From assembly GCA_964511625.1 (NCBI GenBank), contig CAZEJG010000011.1:21541-85540 (forward strand): a stretch of 64,000 nucleotides of DNA, given 5' to 3'. Source of the DNA: Pseudohoeflea sp964511625. GTDB taxonomy: Bacteria; Pseudomonadota; Alphaproteobacteria; Rhizobiales; Rhizobiaceae. Below the pieces are notes generated by a model, which was not told the DNA's origin, did not search any database, and saw nothing but the letters and a program-made list of their open reading frames with translations. How positions within the stretch are numbered: position 1 is the first letter of the stretch; each line of letters begins with the position of its first letter. Of this stretch, positions 17,692-25,119 are shown piece by piece. The translations under genes were made by a program, and so were the position numbers.

Positions 17692-18137
17692 GGCGTTCCC
17701 ATCTCACTCCAGAGTCTGAATTCCATCGGGCAGGCCGATGCAAGCCGGCGATCGTTGCTGACGAAGACCGCACAACCGCTGACATGCGCAGTCGCCACGT
17801 GAATGGCATCCGGTAATTTCACTCCGGTTCCGGCCCGTATCCGCGCCGCCTCCAGAAGGACGGGACGCGAAACCCCGGCGACGTGAAGGAAGGTGCTTTC
17901 TGTGCCGAGCAGCGACAGATAGGCGCGTACGAGGGCTTCGTCCCGCTCCGCGATCGGTTTGACGAGACACTCAGCCAACGTCAGTTCGCTCGTCACGCCC
18001 TCAACATCCCCGGCGTCGACGTCATTGACGAAGGCGCGCTGCGGTTCGTCCAGTGCACCCTCCTTTTCCAGAATGGCGATCAGCGCATTGGTGTCGAGAT
18101 AGGTCCGTCTCGCTTCCGCCACGCTCAGCGTTCCCAC
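17688..18137 (-). CDS. vapC: PIN-domain ribonuclease toxin (VapC/FitB type)
   Basis: A 149-residue PIN-domain protein. The acidic catalytic set is visible: Asp15 in YLDTNALI, Glu51 or Glu56 in SELTLAE, Asp110 in LPDAIHVATA and Asp129 in SNDRRL. Such toxins cleave tRNA or other RNA when freed from their partner. Its start overlaps the end of the antitoxin gene by 13 bases, and its stop overlaps the start of the carboxylase alpha gene by four. The pair therefore lies inside the leucine operon, between the two carboxylase subunit genes. All key acidic residues are present, so the toxin looks intact. Confidence 0.85.
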   Translation of the reverse strand: MGTLSVAEARRTYLDTNALIAILEKEGALDEPQRAFVNDVDAGDVEGVTSELTLAECLVKPIAERDEALVRAYLSLLGTESTFLHVAGVSRPVLLEAARIRAGTGVKLPDAIHVATAHVSGCAVFVSNDRRLASACPMEFRLWSEMGTP

Positions 18138-18385
18138 TCGTTACGCAGCAAGGCGACAAAGGCGTCGATTTCGTCCTGGCTCCTGCGCTGCGCGGCAATG
18201 CCGACGAAATCGCTGAACCGGCCCGGTTGCTGCGCATGCGACGCGCCGGTTGCGGGAGACAGACCGACGGCGCTCGCTAGAATGGCGCGCACCTCCGCCT
18301 CGGTCGAGCGCTGGTTTGCCGCCGCCCGAGCCTTCACCGCCTCCAGAACTGTATCTTCCAACTGCCTGACAACGATCTGCGCCAT
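18125..18385 (-). CDS. vapB: FitA/VapB-type antitoxin
   Basis: An 86-residue protein. The N-terminus reads as a ribbon-helix-helix DNA-binding unit (MAQIVVRQLEDTVLEAVKAR..., then the second helix around STEAEVRAIL), as in FitA-type antitoxins. The C-terminal 35 residues are the likely toxin-binding arm (GRFSDFVGIAAQRRSQDEID). It directly precedes the PIN toxin with overlapping frames, the standard order. It starts 55 bases after the end of the carboxylase beta gene on the same strand. That gap carries an AT-rich block with a direct repeat (atcgctcccgattgatatcgaaatgatatc) that could be its operator. Confidence 0.82.
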   Translation of the reverse strand: MAQIVVRQLEDTVLEAVKARAAANQRSTEAEVRAILASAVGLSPATGASHAQQPGRFSDFVGIAAQRRSQDEIDAFVALLRNEWER

Positions 18386-18439
18386 GTTATCGCTCCCGAT
18401 TGATATCGAAATGATATCACTTTATGGTCTGGATCACCA

Positions 18440-20056
18440 TCACATCCTGAACACGCCGAATTCGGTCTCTTCAATTGGCGCATTGAGCGCCGCCGAAAGG
18501 CTTAGCGCCAGCACCTCCCGGCTCTTCATCGGGTTGATGATGCCGTCATCCCACAGCCGCGCGGAGGCGTAGAGCGGGTGGCTCTGTTTTTCGAACATCT
18601 CGATCGTTGGACGCTTGAATTCGGCTTCGTCCTCGGCCGACCATTCCCCGCCCTTGCGCTCGATCGCATCGCGCTTGACGGTGGCGAGCACGCCGGCTGC
18701 CTGTTCGCCGCCCATCACCGCAATGCGGCTGTTGGGCCAGGTCCACAGGAAGCGCGGCGAATAGGCCCGGCCGCACATGCCGTAATTGCCCGCGCCGAAG
18801 GAGCCGCCGACGATCATGGTGATCTTCGGGACCTTCGTCGTCGCCACCGCCGTCACCAGCTTGGCGCCGTCCTTGGCGATACCGCCTGCCTCATATTTCT
18901 GCCCAACCATGAAGCCGGTGATGTTCTGGAGAAACACCAGCGGGATCTTGCGCTGCGAGCACAGTTCGACGAAATGCGCCGCCTTCACCGCACTTTCGGA
19001 AAACAGGACGCCATTGTTGGCGATGATGCCGACCGGCATGCCCATCACATGGGCGAAACCGCAGACGATCGTGGTGCCGTAGCGCGCCTTGAACTCGTGG
19101 AAGCGCGAACCGTCGACGATGCGCGCGATCACCTCGCGGATATCGTAGGGCTGGCGCGCATCCTGCGGCACGATGCCGGCGATCTCGGCGGGGTCGTATA
19201 GCGGCGCTTCGGGCGAGCGAAGGTCGAGCTGCGACAGGCCCGAGCGACCCGGATTGTTGAGGTTGGCCACCGCCTGCCGCGCCAGTTCCAGCGCGTGCGT
19301 ATCGTCATCGGCGAGATGGTCGGCCACACCCGAAAGCCGTGTGTGAACGTCGCCGCCGCCGAGATCCTCGGCACTCACCACTTCCCCCGTCGCCGCTTTC
19401 ACCAGTGGCGGACCGGCGAGGAAGATCGTGCCCTGATCCTTGACGATGATGGTCTCATCGCTCATCGCCGGAACATAGGCGCCGCCCGCCGTGCAGGAGC
19501 CCATCACCACGGCGATCTGCGGAATGCCGCGCGCCGACATGTTGGCCTGGTTGAAGAAGATGCGGCCGAAATGGTCCCGGTCGGGAAACACCTCGTCCTG
19601 GTTGGGCAGGTTCGCCCCGCCCGAATCCACGAGATAGACGCAAGGCAGATTGTTTTCCGCGGCGATCTCCTGGGCACGCAGGTGCTTTTTCACCGTCATC
19701 GGGTAGTAGGTGCCGCCCTTCACGGTGGCGTCGTTACACACCACCATGACGTCGCGGCCCTCGACCCGGCCGACACCGGCGATCACGCCGGCCGCGGCGA
19801 TCTCGCCGCCGTAAAGCCCGTGGGCGGCGAACTGGCCGATCTCGAGAAACGGCGACCCCGCGTCCAGCAATCCACGCACCCGATCGCGCGGCAACAATTT
19901 GCCGCGTCCGACATGCCGCTCGCGCGCCTGTTCCGATCCGCCCTTCGCAATCGTGCCGGCGATGTCGCCGAGTTGCAGGGTCAGTTCCCCCATTCGCGCG
20001 GCATTGTCGCGAAAGTCTTGCGACGCAGTCGAGATCTTCGATGGGATGACGCTCAT
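18440..20056 (-). CDS. liuB: Methylcrotonyl-CoA carboxylase carboxyltransferase (beta) subunit
   Basis: A 538-residue acyl-CoA carboxyltransferase, the usual length for the methylcrotonyl enzyme. The N-terminal crotonase-like half includes RERHVGRGKLLPRDRV and YLVDSGGANLPNQDEVFPD, a segment typical of MccB rather than PccB. The C-terminal half includes GFMVGQKYEAGGIAKDGAK and the G-rich FGAGNYGMCGRAY stretch of the oxyanion pockets. It transfers CO2 from carboxybiotin to 3-methylcrotonyl-CoA. An aggaca ribosome site precedes the ATG. A diacylglycerol kinase gene on the opposite strand separates it from the isovaleryl-CoA dehydrogenase gene, so it probably has its own promoter in 20057-20191. 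Confidence 0.92.
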   Translation of the reverse strand: MSVIPSKISTASQDFRDNAARMGELTLQLGDIAGTIAKGGSEQARERHVGRGKLLPRDRVRGLLDAGSPFLEIGQFAAHGLYGGEIAAAGVIAGVGRVEGRDVMVVCNDATVKGGTYYPMTVKKHLRAQEIAAENNLPCVYLVDSGGANLPNQDEVFPDRDHFGRIFFNQANMSARGIPQIAVVMGSCTAGGAYVPAMSDETIIVKDQGTIFLAGPPLVKAATGEVVSAEDLGGGDVHTRLSGVADHLADDDTHALELARQAVANLNNPGRSGLSQLDLRSPEAPLYDPAEIAGIVPQDARQPYDIREVIARIVDGSRFHEFKARYGTTIVCGFAHVMGMPVGIIANNGVLFSESAVKAAHFVELCSQRKIPLVFLQNITGFMVGQKYEAGGIAKDGAKLVTAVATTKVPKITMIVGGSFGAGNYGMCGRAYSPRFLWTWPNSRIAVMGGEQAAGVLATVKRDAIERKGGEWSAEDEAEFKRPTIEMFEKQSHPLYASARLWDDGIINPMKSREVLALSLSAALNAPIEETEFGVFRM

Positions 20057-20191
20057 GATTGTCCTGCCTGATTCAACCCTGCCGCACCGGCCGCCGGTCG
20101 CACATTCCTGCTCTCACCGTGCCACCGAAAAACATCAAGCTTCGCGAATAAAGGCTTGTTTTGGGAAAGGTAATATAAGATTACGCTCTCC

Positions 20192-20599
20192 ATGCAGCAC
20201 GACAGCGAAAGACCCGTCCTCAAGCGCCACGGCAAGGGTATCGGCCGGATGTCCAAGGCGTTTGCGGTGTCGATTGCGGGCATCAGCGACGTGCTTCGCT
20301 TCGAAGCCGCGTTCCGCCAGGAGCTCGCTGTCGGCATCGTCTTCGCCGTTGCAGCCTTGCTTCTCCCCGTCACCGCGGTGGAGCGCGCGGTGCTTCTGGC
20401 GAGCATCTTCTTCGTGCTCGTCGTCGAGATCCTCAACACGGCGCTCGAAGTCACGCTCGACCGCATTACGCTCGAGGAAGACCCGAGCGTGCGCAAGGCC
20501 AAGGACATGGGCAGCGCCGCAGTGTTTCTGTCTTTGCTCGCAGCCGGCACGGTCTGGATCTGCATCACCGGCCCGCTTCTCTACCGCGCATTGTTCTAA
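20192..20599 (+). CDS. dgkA: Diacylglycerol kinase (prokaryotic DgkA)
   Basis: A 135-residue integral membrane protein with three predicted helices. It has the conserved RFEAAFRQE segment before helix 1 and the signature VEILNTALEVTLDRI leading into RKAKDMGSAAVF, which holds the active-site glutamate and asparagine. It phosphorylates diacylglycerol to phosphatidate in the inner membrane, recycling lipid headgroup by-products. It is read against the surrounding leucine genes: divergent from the carboxylase beta gene (135-base spacer) and convergent with the dehydrogenase gene (13 bases). That suggests insertion or rearrangement in an older liu operon. Confidence 0.92.
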   Translation: MQHDSERPVLKRHGKGIGRMSKAFAVSIAGISDVLRFEAAFRQELAVGIVFAVAALLLPVTAVERAVLLASIFFVLVVEILNTALEVTLDRITLEEDPSVRKAKDMGSAAVFLSLLAAGTVWICITGPLLYRALF

Positions 20600-20612
20600 A
20601 CCCGCCCATCGC

Positions 20613-21776
20613 TCACGCCGTCTCCGCCATCATCTCGCGACCGATCAGCATGCGGCGGATTTCGCTGGTGCCTGCGCCGATCTCGTAGAGCTTGGCATCG
20701 CGCAGCAACCGGCCAGTCGGGAAATCCGTCGTGTAGCCGTTGCCGCCGAGCGCCTGGATGGCGTCCAGCGCCACCTGCGTCGCCTTTTCCGCCGAATAGA
20801 GAATGCAGCCGGCGGCATCCTTGCGCGTGGTCTCGCCCCGGTCACAGGCCGCCGCCACCGCATAAACATAGGCGCGGCAGGCGTTCATCGTCGTGTACAT
20901 GTCGGCGAGCTTGCCCTGCATCAGCTGGAACGCCCCGATCGGCTGGCCGAACTGCTTGCGCTCGTGGACATAGGGAACCACCACGTCGAGCGCCGCCGCC
21001 ATGATACCGAGCGGACCGCCCGACAGCACCACCCGCTCGTAATCGAGGCCGGACATCAGGATCTTCACGCCCTGCCCCTCCTCGCCGAGCACGTTCTCGT
21101 AAGGAACCTCGCAATTCTCGAACACCAGCTCGCCGGTGTTCGACCCACGCATGCCGAGCTTGTCGAGCTTCTGGCCGGTGGAAAACCCGGCCATTCCCTT
21201 TTCGATCAGAAAGGCGGTGATACCGCGCGACTTCGCCTCCGGATCGGTCTTGGCATAGACCACCAGCGTATCGGCGTCCGGCCCGTTGGTGATCCACATC
21301 TTGGTGCCGTTGAGCACGTAGCGGTCGTTCTTCTTCTCCGCCCGGAGCTTCATCGAAACCACGTCCGAGCCCGCATTCGGCTCGCTCATCGCCAGCGCGC
21401 CGACGTGCTCGCCCGAGCACAGTTTCGGAAGATATCTCTCCTTCTGCGCGGCGCTGCCCCAGCGGTTGATCTGATTGACGCAGAGATTGGAATGGGCGCC
21501 GTAGGAGAGCCCCACCGAAGCGGAGGCACGCGAAATTTCCTCCATCGCCACGCAGTGAGCGACATAGCCCATGCCGGTGCCGCCGAAATCGGGATCGGCC
21601 GTCATGCCGAGCAGACCGAGATCGCCCATTTCCTTCCATAGGTGCATCGGGAAGGCGTTGTCGCGATCGGTCTCCGCCGCCACCGGAGCGATCCGGTCAC
21701 GCGAAAATTTCGACACCATGTCCCTGAGCGCATCGACGTCCTCGCCGAGCCCGAATGTCATGCCGCCTTCAAACAT
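20613..21776 (-). CDS. liuA: Isovaleryl-CoA dehydrogenase
   Basis: A 387-residue acyl-CoA dehydrogenase that spans the whole family fold. The catalytic base is Glu247 in GLDYERVVLSGGPLG. Isovaleryl-CoA dehydrogenases place it on this helix, unlike most acyl-CoA dehydrogenases, where it lies in the C-terminal domain. The FAD and substrate region LAMSEPNAGSDVVSMK and the C-terminal QALGGNGYTTDFPTGRLLRDAKLYEIGAGTSEI motif are present. It oxidises isovaleryl-CoA to 3-methylcrotonyl-CoA and passes electrons to ETF. Its first codons overlap the end of the TetR gene by eight bases, so the two are one operon. Confidence 0.93.
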   Translation of the reverse strand: MFEGGMTFGLGEDVDALRDMVSKFSRDRIAPVAAETDRDNAFPMHLWKEMGDLGLLGMTADPDFGGTGMGYVAHCVAMEEISRASASVGLSYGAHSNLCVNQINRWGSAAQKERYLPKLCSGEHVGALAMSEPNAGSDVVSMKLRAEKKNDRYVLNGTKMWITNGPDADTLVVYAKTDPEAKSRGITAFLIEKGMAGFSTGQKLDKLGMRGSNTGELVFENCEVPYENVLGEEGQGVKILMSGLDYERVVLSGGPLGIMAAALDVVVPYVHERKQFGQPIGAFQLMQGKLADMYTTMNACRAYVYAVAAACDRGETTRKDAAGCILYSAEKATQVALDAIQALGGNGYTTDFPTGRLLRDAKLYEIGAGTSEIRRMLIGREMMAETA

Positions 21777-22362
21777 CCTGTGTCTCCTCCCTGGCTGCCA
21801 CCATGCGGTCGACCAGCCCGATGTAAACAGTTTCGATCTCGCCGAGCGACAACCGTCCGTCCTCCCGGTACCAGGTCGTCAGCCCGTTGAGCAGCGCGAT
21901 GATCGCCCGCGTCGTCACTTCCGGGTCGAGGGCATCGAATCGTCCGTCCGACAGGCCCTTCTCGATCATCTGGCGCGGTATCGCCTCATATCCACGCCTG
22001 AGATCGCGGATATGGCGAAAATTCTCAGGCTCCAGACTGCGCAACTCCATATAGGAGATGAACATCTCGCGCGGTCGCGTGAGGTGATAACGCACATGAA
22101 AGCGGACGAAATCGGCAAGGCTGTTTCCGCTCTCGCGGCGCCACGCCTCGCCGAGCGCCGTCATGTGGCCGACGAGCAGGTCGACAAGCAGATCCTGCTT
22201 TGTCGGGAAATAATTGTAGATCGCGCCGGCCTGCACGCCGGTCCGCGCCGCAATCGCCCGCATGGACACCGCCGCATAGCCCTCGCGCGCGAACAGGTCG
22301 AGCGCCGCCTCGCGCAGCTTCTCCACCGTCTCCGCGCCTGTCGAGCCCGCCGTGCGCGCCAT
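21769..22362 (-). CDS. TetR family regulator of the leucine-degradation genes
   Basis: A 197-residue TetR protein with the HTH at residues 12-58 (KLREAALDLFAREGYAAVSMRAIAARTGVQAGAIYNYFPTK) and a C-terminal ligand-binding domain. It is the first gene of the operon with isovaleryl-CoA dehydrogenase, overlapping by eight bases. A palindrome of typical TetR-operator form lies 29-46 bases upstream of its start. Autoregulation and acyl-CoA-responsive control of leucine catabolism are therefore likely. This TetR type replaces the MerR-family LiuR of pseudomonads. Confidence 0.87.
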   Translation of the reverse strand: MARTAGSTGAETVEKLREAALDLFAREGYAAVSMRAIAARTGVQAGAIYNYFPTKQDLLVDLLVGHMTALGEAWRRESGNSLADFVRFHVRYHLTRPREMFISYMELRSLEPENFRHIRDLRRGYEAIPRQMIEKGLSDGRFDALDPEVTTRAIIALLNGLTTWYREDGRLSLGEIETVYIGLVDRMVAAREETQDV

Positions 22363-22390
22363 TGTTCTCCGCCTCGTCCGTCGCAGAATT

Positions 22391-22408
22391 AATTGAACGA
22401 TCGTTTAA
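22391..22408. promoter_or_regulatory. TetR operator candidate
   Basis: ATTGAACGATCGTTTAAT has a perfect AACGATCGTT core and only one mismatched pair in 18 bases. Flanking AATTA and AATTC extend the symmetry. It lies just upstream of the TetR gene start (22362). Confidence 0.6.
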
Positions 22409-22543
22409 TTCTACCGCGTTCGCGCGGCGATGCAAGCACGCCATGCCGATTGCCCTCGCCAATCTCCCTGCCCCATGCGACGGAAAGAAATGCTGCGACG
22501 CATCAACGCATGCGCCACAGCTTCGGAGGATTCCACCAACCAT

Positions 22544-22557
22544 TTGATCTGGATCAA
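22544..22557 (+). promoter_or_regulatory. FNR/FixK-type box upstream of ompW
   Basis: TTGATCTGGATCAA is a perfect match to the FNR/FixK/FnrN consensus TTGAT-N4-ATCAA. Its centre lies about 72 bases before the ompW ATG. A transcript starting near 22592 would put it at the classical -41.5 activating position. OmpW is known to be oxygen-responsive through FNR in enterobacteria. Confidence 0.75.
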
Positions 22558-22622
22558 AGTTTAGCATCTTCGCGGGCGTAGCTTGCGGCCCTTCGCAGTA
22601 CTTTCCCTCGGGGGCTACAATC

Positions 22623-23288
22623 ATGAAAACAACTCACCGCGCGCTGCTGACCGGCGCATCCGCAATCCTGCTCGGCCTGGCCGCGCTCCCCCAGGCGAGT
22701 GCCGCCGATATCGAGACGCGCATGGGCGTCCAGAAAAGTCCGTGGCAGATTCGTGTCCGCGCGCTTGGTGTCGTCCCGACAGACAAGGGCAACATCGATC
22801 AGATCGCCGGCTCCAACCTCGCTTATTCGAACTCGGTGACGCCCGAACTCGACATCTCCTACTTTTTCACTGACAACATCGCCGCAGAACTCATTCTCGG
22901 CACCACTTCGTCGAAGATCTACGCAGAAAATGCCGGTGGCGCGACCGGTCAGGTCGGCAAGACCTGGATTCTACCCCCAACCCTCACCCTGCAGTACCAT
23001 TTCACCGATTTCGGCGCCTTCAAGCCCTATGTCGGCGCGGGTCTGAACTATACGATGTTCTATAATCAGGACGCCACCGGTGCGCTGACCGACATCGACG
23101 TGGAGGACACTTTCGGCGCCGCGCTGCAGGTCGGCTTCGACTACATGATCGACGACCACTGGGGCGTGAACTTCGACGTCAAGAAGCTGTTCCTGCGTCC
23201 CGAATGGTCGGCGAACGGCGGTACTCTGACCGGCAAGGCCAAGCTCGATCCCTGGCTGATCGGTACCGGTCTCACCTATCGCTTCTGA
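22623..23288 (+). CDS. ompW: OmpW family outer-membrane protein
   Basis: A 221-residue protein with a Sec signal peptide (cleavage after LPQASA, near residue 27) and an eight-stranded beta-barrel. Typical OmpW segments are the SPWQIRVRALGVVPTDKG opening, PELDISYFFTDNIAAELILGT, LPPTLTLQYHF and KPYVGAGLNYT. It ends with phenylalanine (GTGLTYRF), as barrel proteins need for Bam insertion. OmpW barrels have a narrow hydrophobic channel thought to pass small hydrophobic molecules, and they respond to oxygen and osmotic stress. An FNR box lies upstream and a strong terminator downstream, so the gene is a single, probably oxygen-controlled unit. Confidence 0.92.
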   Translation: MKTTHRALLTGASAILLGLAALPQASAADIETRMGVQKSPWQIRVRALGVVPTDKGNIDQIAGSNLAYSNSVTPELDISYFFTDNIAAELILGTTSSKIYAENAGGATGQVGKTWILPPTLTLQYHFTDFGAFKPYVGAGLNYTMFYNQDATGALTDIDVEDTFGAALQVGFDYMIDDHWGVNFDVKKLFLRPEWSANGGTLTGKAKLDPWLIGTGLTYRF

Positions 23289-23310
23289 GACCATCGGACG
23301 GCACGAATCG

Positions 23311-23347
23311 AAAGGCCCGGTGCAGATGCTGCACCGGGCCTTTTTCG
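23311..23347 (+). terminator. Rho-independent terminator of ompW
   Basis: AAAGGCCCGGTGCAG and CTGCACCGGGCCTTT make a perfect 15-bp stem around ATG, running into TTTTTCG. It starts 23 bases after the ompW stop. The A-tract makes it work in both directions, so it may also end the DUF1611 transcript on the minus strand. Confidence 0.92.
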
Positions 23348-23370
23348 TTGCTAGTGAACAATCTGGAAGA

Positions 23371-24372
23371 TCAGATATCTGCCAGCGCGTCCACAAGCTC
23401 CTTGACCCCGAAACGGATCGGGTCGGTGGCGGGCACGCCGTATTCCTTCGCGAGATCCGCGAGCAGTTTTTTCGCCTCGTCCTCGCTGAGCTTGGCCGTG
23501 TTGACGGCAATACCGGTGCACTTGATCGCCGGATTGGTGCGCGAGCCGAGCGCGATTGTCATGTCGATCACCTCCTGGATGGATGGCAGCGGATGCTTGA
23601 CGCCGCGCATGTTGGTGCGGGTGGGCTCGTGACAGACCACGAAGGCATCCGGCTGCGCGCCGTGCAGCAGGCCGAGCGAAACGCCTGCGAAGCTCGGATG
23701 GAACAGCGATCCCTGCCCCTCGATCAGATCCCAGTGATTCGGATCGGCAGCCGGTGAAATCCACTCGACCGCACCCGAGATGAAGTCGGCCACGACCGCG
23801 TCAATCGCCACGCCCCGTCCGGAGATGAAAACGCCGGTCTGTCCTGTCGCCCGGAAATCGGCATCCATCCCGCGTTCGCGCATCTCGCGTTCGAGCGCCA
23901 GCGCCGTGTATTTCTTGCCGACCGAGCAGTCGGTACCGACTGCGAGCATGCGCTTGCCCGGACGCTTGTCACCCTTGCCGGTCGCAAAACGCTCGTCGGA
24001 GAAGCGCACGTCGTGCAGCTTGCTGCCGCTCTTTTCGGCGGCTGCAGCAATATCGGGGATCGACGACAGCCGCACATGCAGGCCGGTTGCCACATCGAGC
24101 CCGCTTTCCAGCGCCTCGATGATCGGCTTGATCCAGTGGTCGGGCAGAACGCCGCCGGCATTGACCGCGCCGACGACCATCGTCTTCACACCCTTGGCCT
24201 TCGCCTCGGCGATCGTCAGGTCGTCGATTCCGGCATCGGCCTGGCAGCCCTCGAGGCGCAACTGGCCGATGCACCATTCCGGGCGCCAGTCGACGATGCC
24301 AAGGCCGGTCTTGGCTGCCAGCGCGTCCGGAACGTCACCGAGGAAAATGAGATAGGGCGGATCGATGATCAT
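23371..24372 (-). CDS. DUF1611 P-loop protein, DgcN-like D-amino-acid N-acetyltransferase
   Basis: A 333-residue protein that matches DUF1611 end to end. An N-terminal Rossmann-like part holds VVGAVNAGGVLPDHW. A C-terminal P-loop domain has the Walker A GTDCSVGKK at residues 146-154 and HWDLIEGQGSLFHP. DgcN, a member of this family, acetylates D-glutamate in a catabolic route with the enolase-family dehydrogenase DgcA. No dgcA gene is beside it here; the enolase-superfamily gene at 52.5 kb is far away and belongs to another operon. Acetyl transfer to a D-amino acid is therefore a family inference. The Lrp regulator upstream and the permease operon beyond suggest an amino-acid context. Confidence 0.8.
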   Translation of the reverse strand: MIIDPPYLIFLGDVPDALAAKTGLGIVDWRPEWCIGQLRLEGCQADAGIDDLTIAEAKAKGVKTMVVGAVNAGGVLPDHWIKPIIEALESGLDVATGLHVRLSSIPDIAAAAEKSGSKLHDVRFSDERFATGKGDKRPGKRMLAVGTDCSVGKKYTALALEREMRERGMDADFRATGQTGVFISGRGVAIDAVVADFISGAVEWISPAADPNHWDLIEGQGSLFHPSFAGVSLGLLHGAQPDAFVVCHEPTRTNMRGVKHPLPSIQEVIDMTIALGSRTNPAIKCTGIAVNTAKLSEDEAKKLLADLAKEYGVPATDPIRFGVKELVDALADI

Positions 24373-24410
24373 CGAAGTCTCCGACTGTATGCGGGATGAG
24401 GAAATGAAAC

Positions 24411-24425
24411 GGGCGCGACGCGCCC
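24411..24425 (-). terminator. Short GC hairpin between the lrp and DUF1611 genes
   Basis: GGGCGC-GAC-GCGCCC forms a 6-bp stem. On the minus strand it is followed by GTTTCATTTCC, only partly T-rich. It could end the lrp transcript, which stops at 24529. Confidence 0.35.
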
Positions 24426-24528
24426 TTCGCCACTCTCCTCCGGGCGTTCACCGGGCGTCAAGCAGATTGTCTGTCAGATCGCGTCCCGTGTCGCTATGCC
24501 GCTGCGGTTAGCAGGCAAGGGAAGGCTC

Positions 24529-24993
24529 CTACAGGCCGTTGTGCTTGAGAACCTTAAGCACGCCCTCGGTCTCGATTTCCTCGACGCCGCCGAATGTGAT
24601 GATGAGATCGCGGAAATCGGCGGTCTCTTCCAGATTGGCCGCCCGCGTTTCCAGGATGCAGTCCCAGGCGCCGGTCACCGACCAGGCGGAAACGACGTTC
24701 TTGTGCGAGCCGACATTGGCCATCAGCTTGGCGCAGTCCATCCCCTTGGAAAACCGGATGCGCAGGAAGATGGTCAGATGCGGGTCGTCCTCGACGGCGG
24801 TGCGGGTCACCACCGTGAAGCCGTCGATGACCCCCTTCTTCTTCAGCGCCTCCACCCGGTTCTGAACGGCAACGCGGGAGACGCCCATCTCTACCGCAAG
24901 TTGCGTCCACGTCATGCGTCCGTCCTCTTTGAGGAGGGCGAGAAGCTTCATATCCTTCTCGCTGAGTTTCCTGTCCACCATGCTTTGTCCCAT
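24529..24993 (-). CDS. Lrp/AsnC family transcriptional regulator
   Basis: A 154-residue protein with an N-terminal winged HTH (SEKDMKLLALLKEDGRMTWTQLA, recognition helix SRVAVQNRVEALKKKGVI) and a C-terminal RAM (amino-acid-binding) domain containing VVSAWSVTGAWDCIL. Lrp proteins sense amino acids and commonly control adjacent transport or catabolic genes. The frame runs far upstream without being coding, so the start was set at ATG 24993, with ATG 24981 as alternative. It is divergent from the YqcI-cupin-permease operon over 126 bases that contain two perfect palindromes. One of them (25033-25045) is the 13-base length usual for Lrp sites. Confidence 0.9.
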   Translation of the reverse strand: MGQSMVDRKLSEKDMKLLALLKEDGRMTWTQLAVEMGVSRVAVQNRVEALKKKGVIDGFTVVTRTAVEDDPHLTIFLRIRFSKGMDCAKLMANVGSHKNVVSAWSVTGAWDCILETRAANLEETADFRDLIITFGGVEEIETEGVLKVLKHNGL

Positions 24994-25032
24994 TTCCGGC
25001 CACCACTTAACCAATTGCAGCCTCAAGGTTGC

Positions 25033-25045
25033 AATATGCCATATT
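25033..25045. promoter_or_regulatory. 13-bp palindrome, likely Lrp/AsnC operator
   Basis: AATATGCCATATT is a perfect odd-centred palindrome in the spacer between the lrp-type gene and the divergent operon. The 13-base form matches the usual length of Lrp/AsnC sites. Confidence 0.5.
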
Positions 25046-25094
25046 CTACTCATTCCGAAACCTGTTCCCCGCAATGACCTCCATTTAGATTTGG

Positions 25095-25110
25095 CCCGGT
25101 TTAAACCGGG
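25095..25110. promoter_or_regulatory. Perfect 16-bp palindrome at the YqcI-operon leader
   Basis: CCCGGTTTAAACCGGG is a perfect palindrome ending nine bases before the ATG at 25120; its right arm supplies the cgggag ribosome site. It could be a protein operator or, as RNA, a hairpin that hides the ribosome site. Confidence 0.5.
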
Positions 25111-25119
25111 AGTTTCTCT

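Noticed and set aside
15970..17802. 610-residue plus-strand frame
   Set aside because: Antisense to the biotin carboxylase subunit gene; composition is that of a shadow frame.
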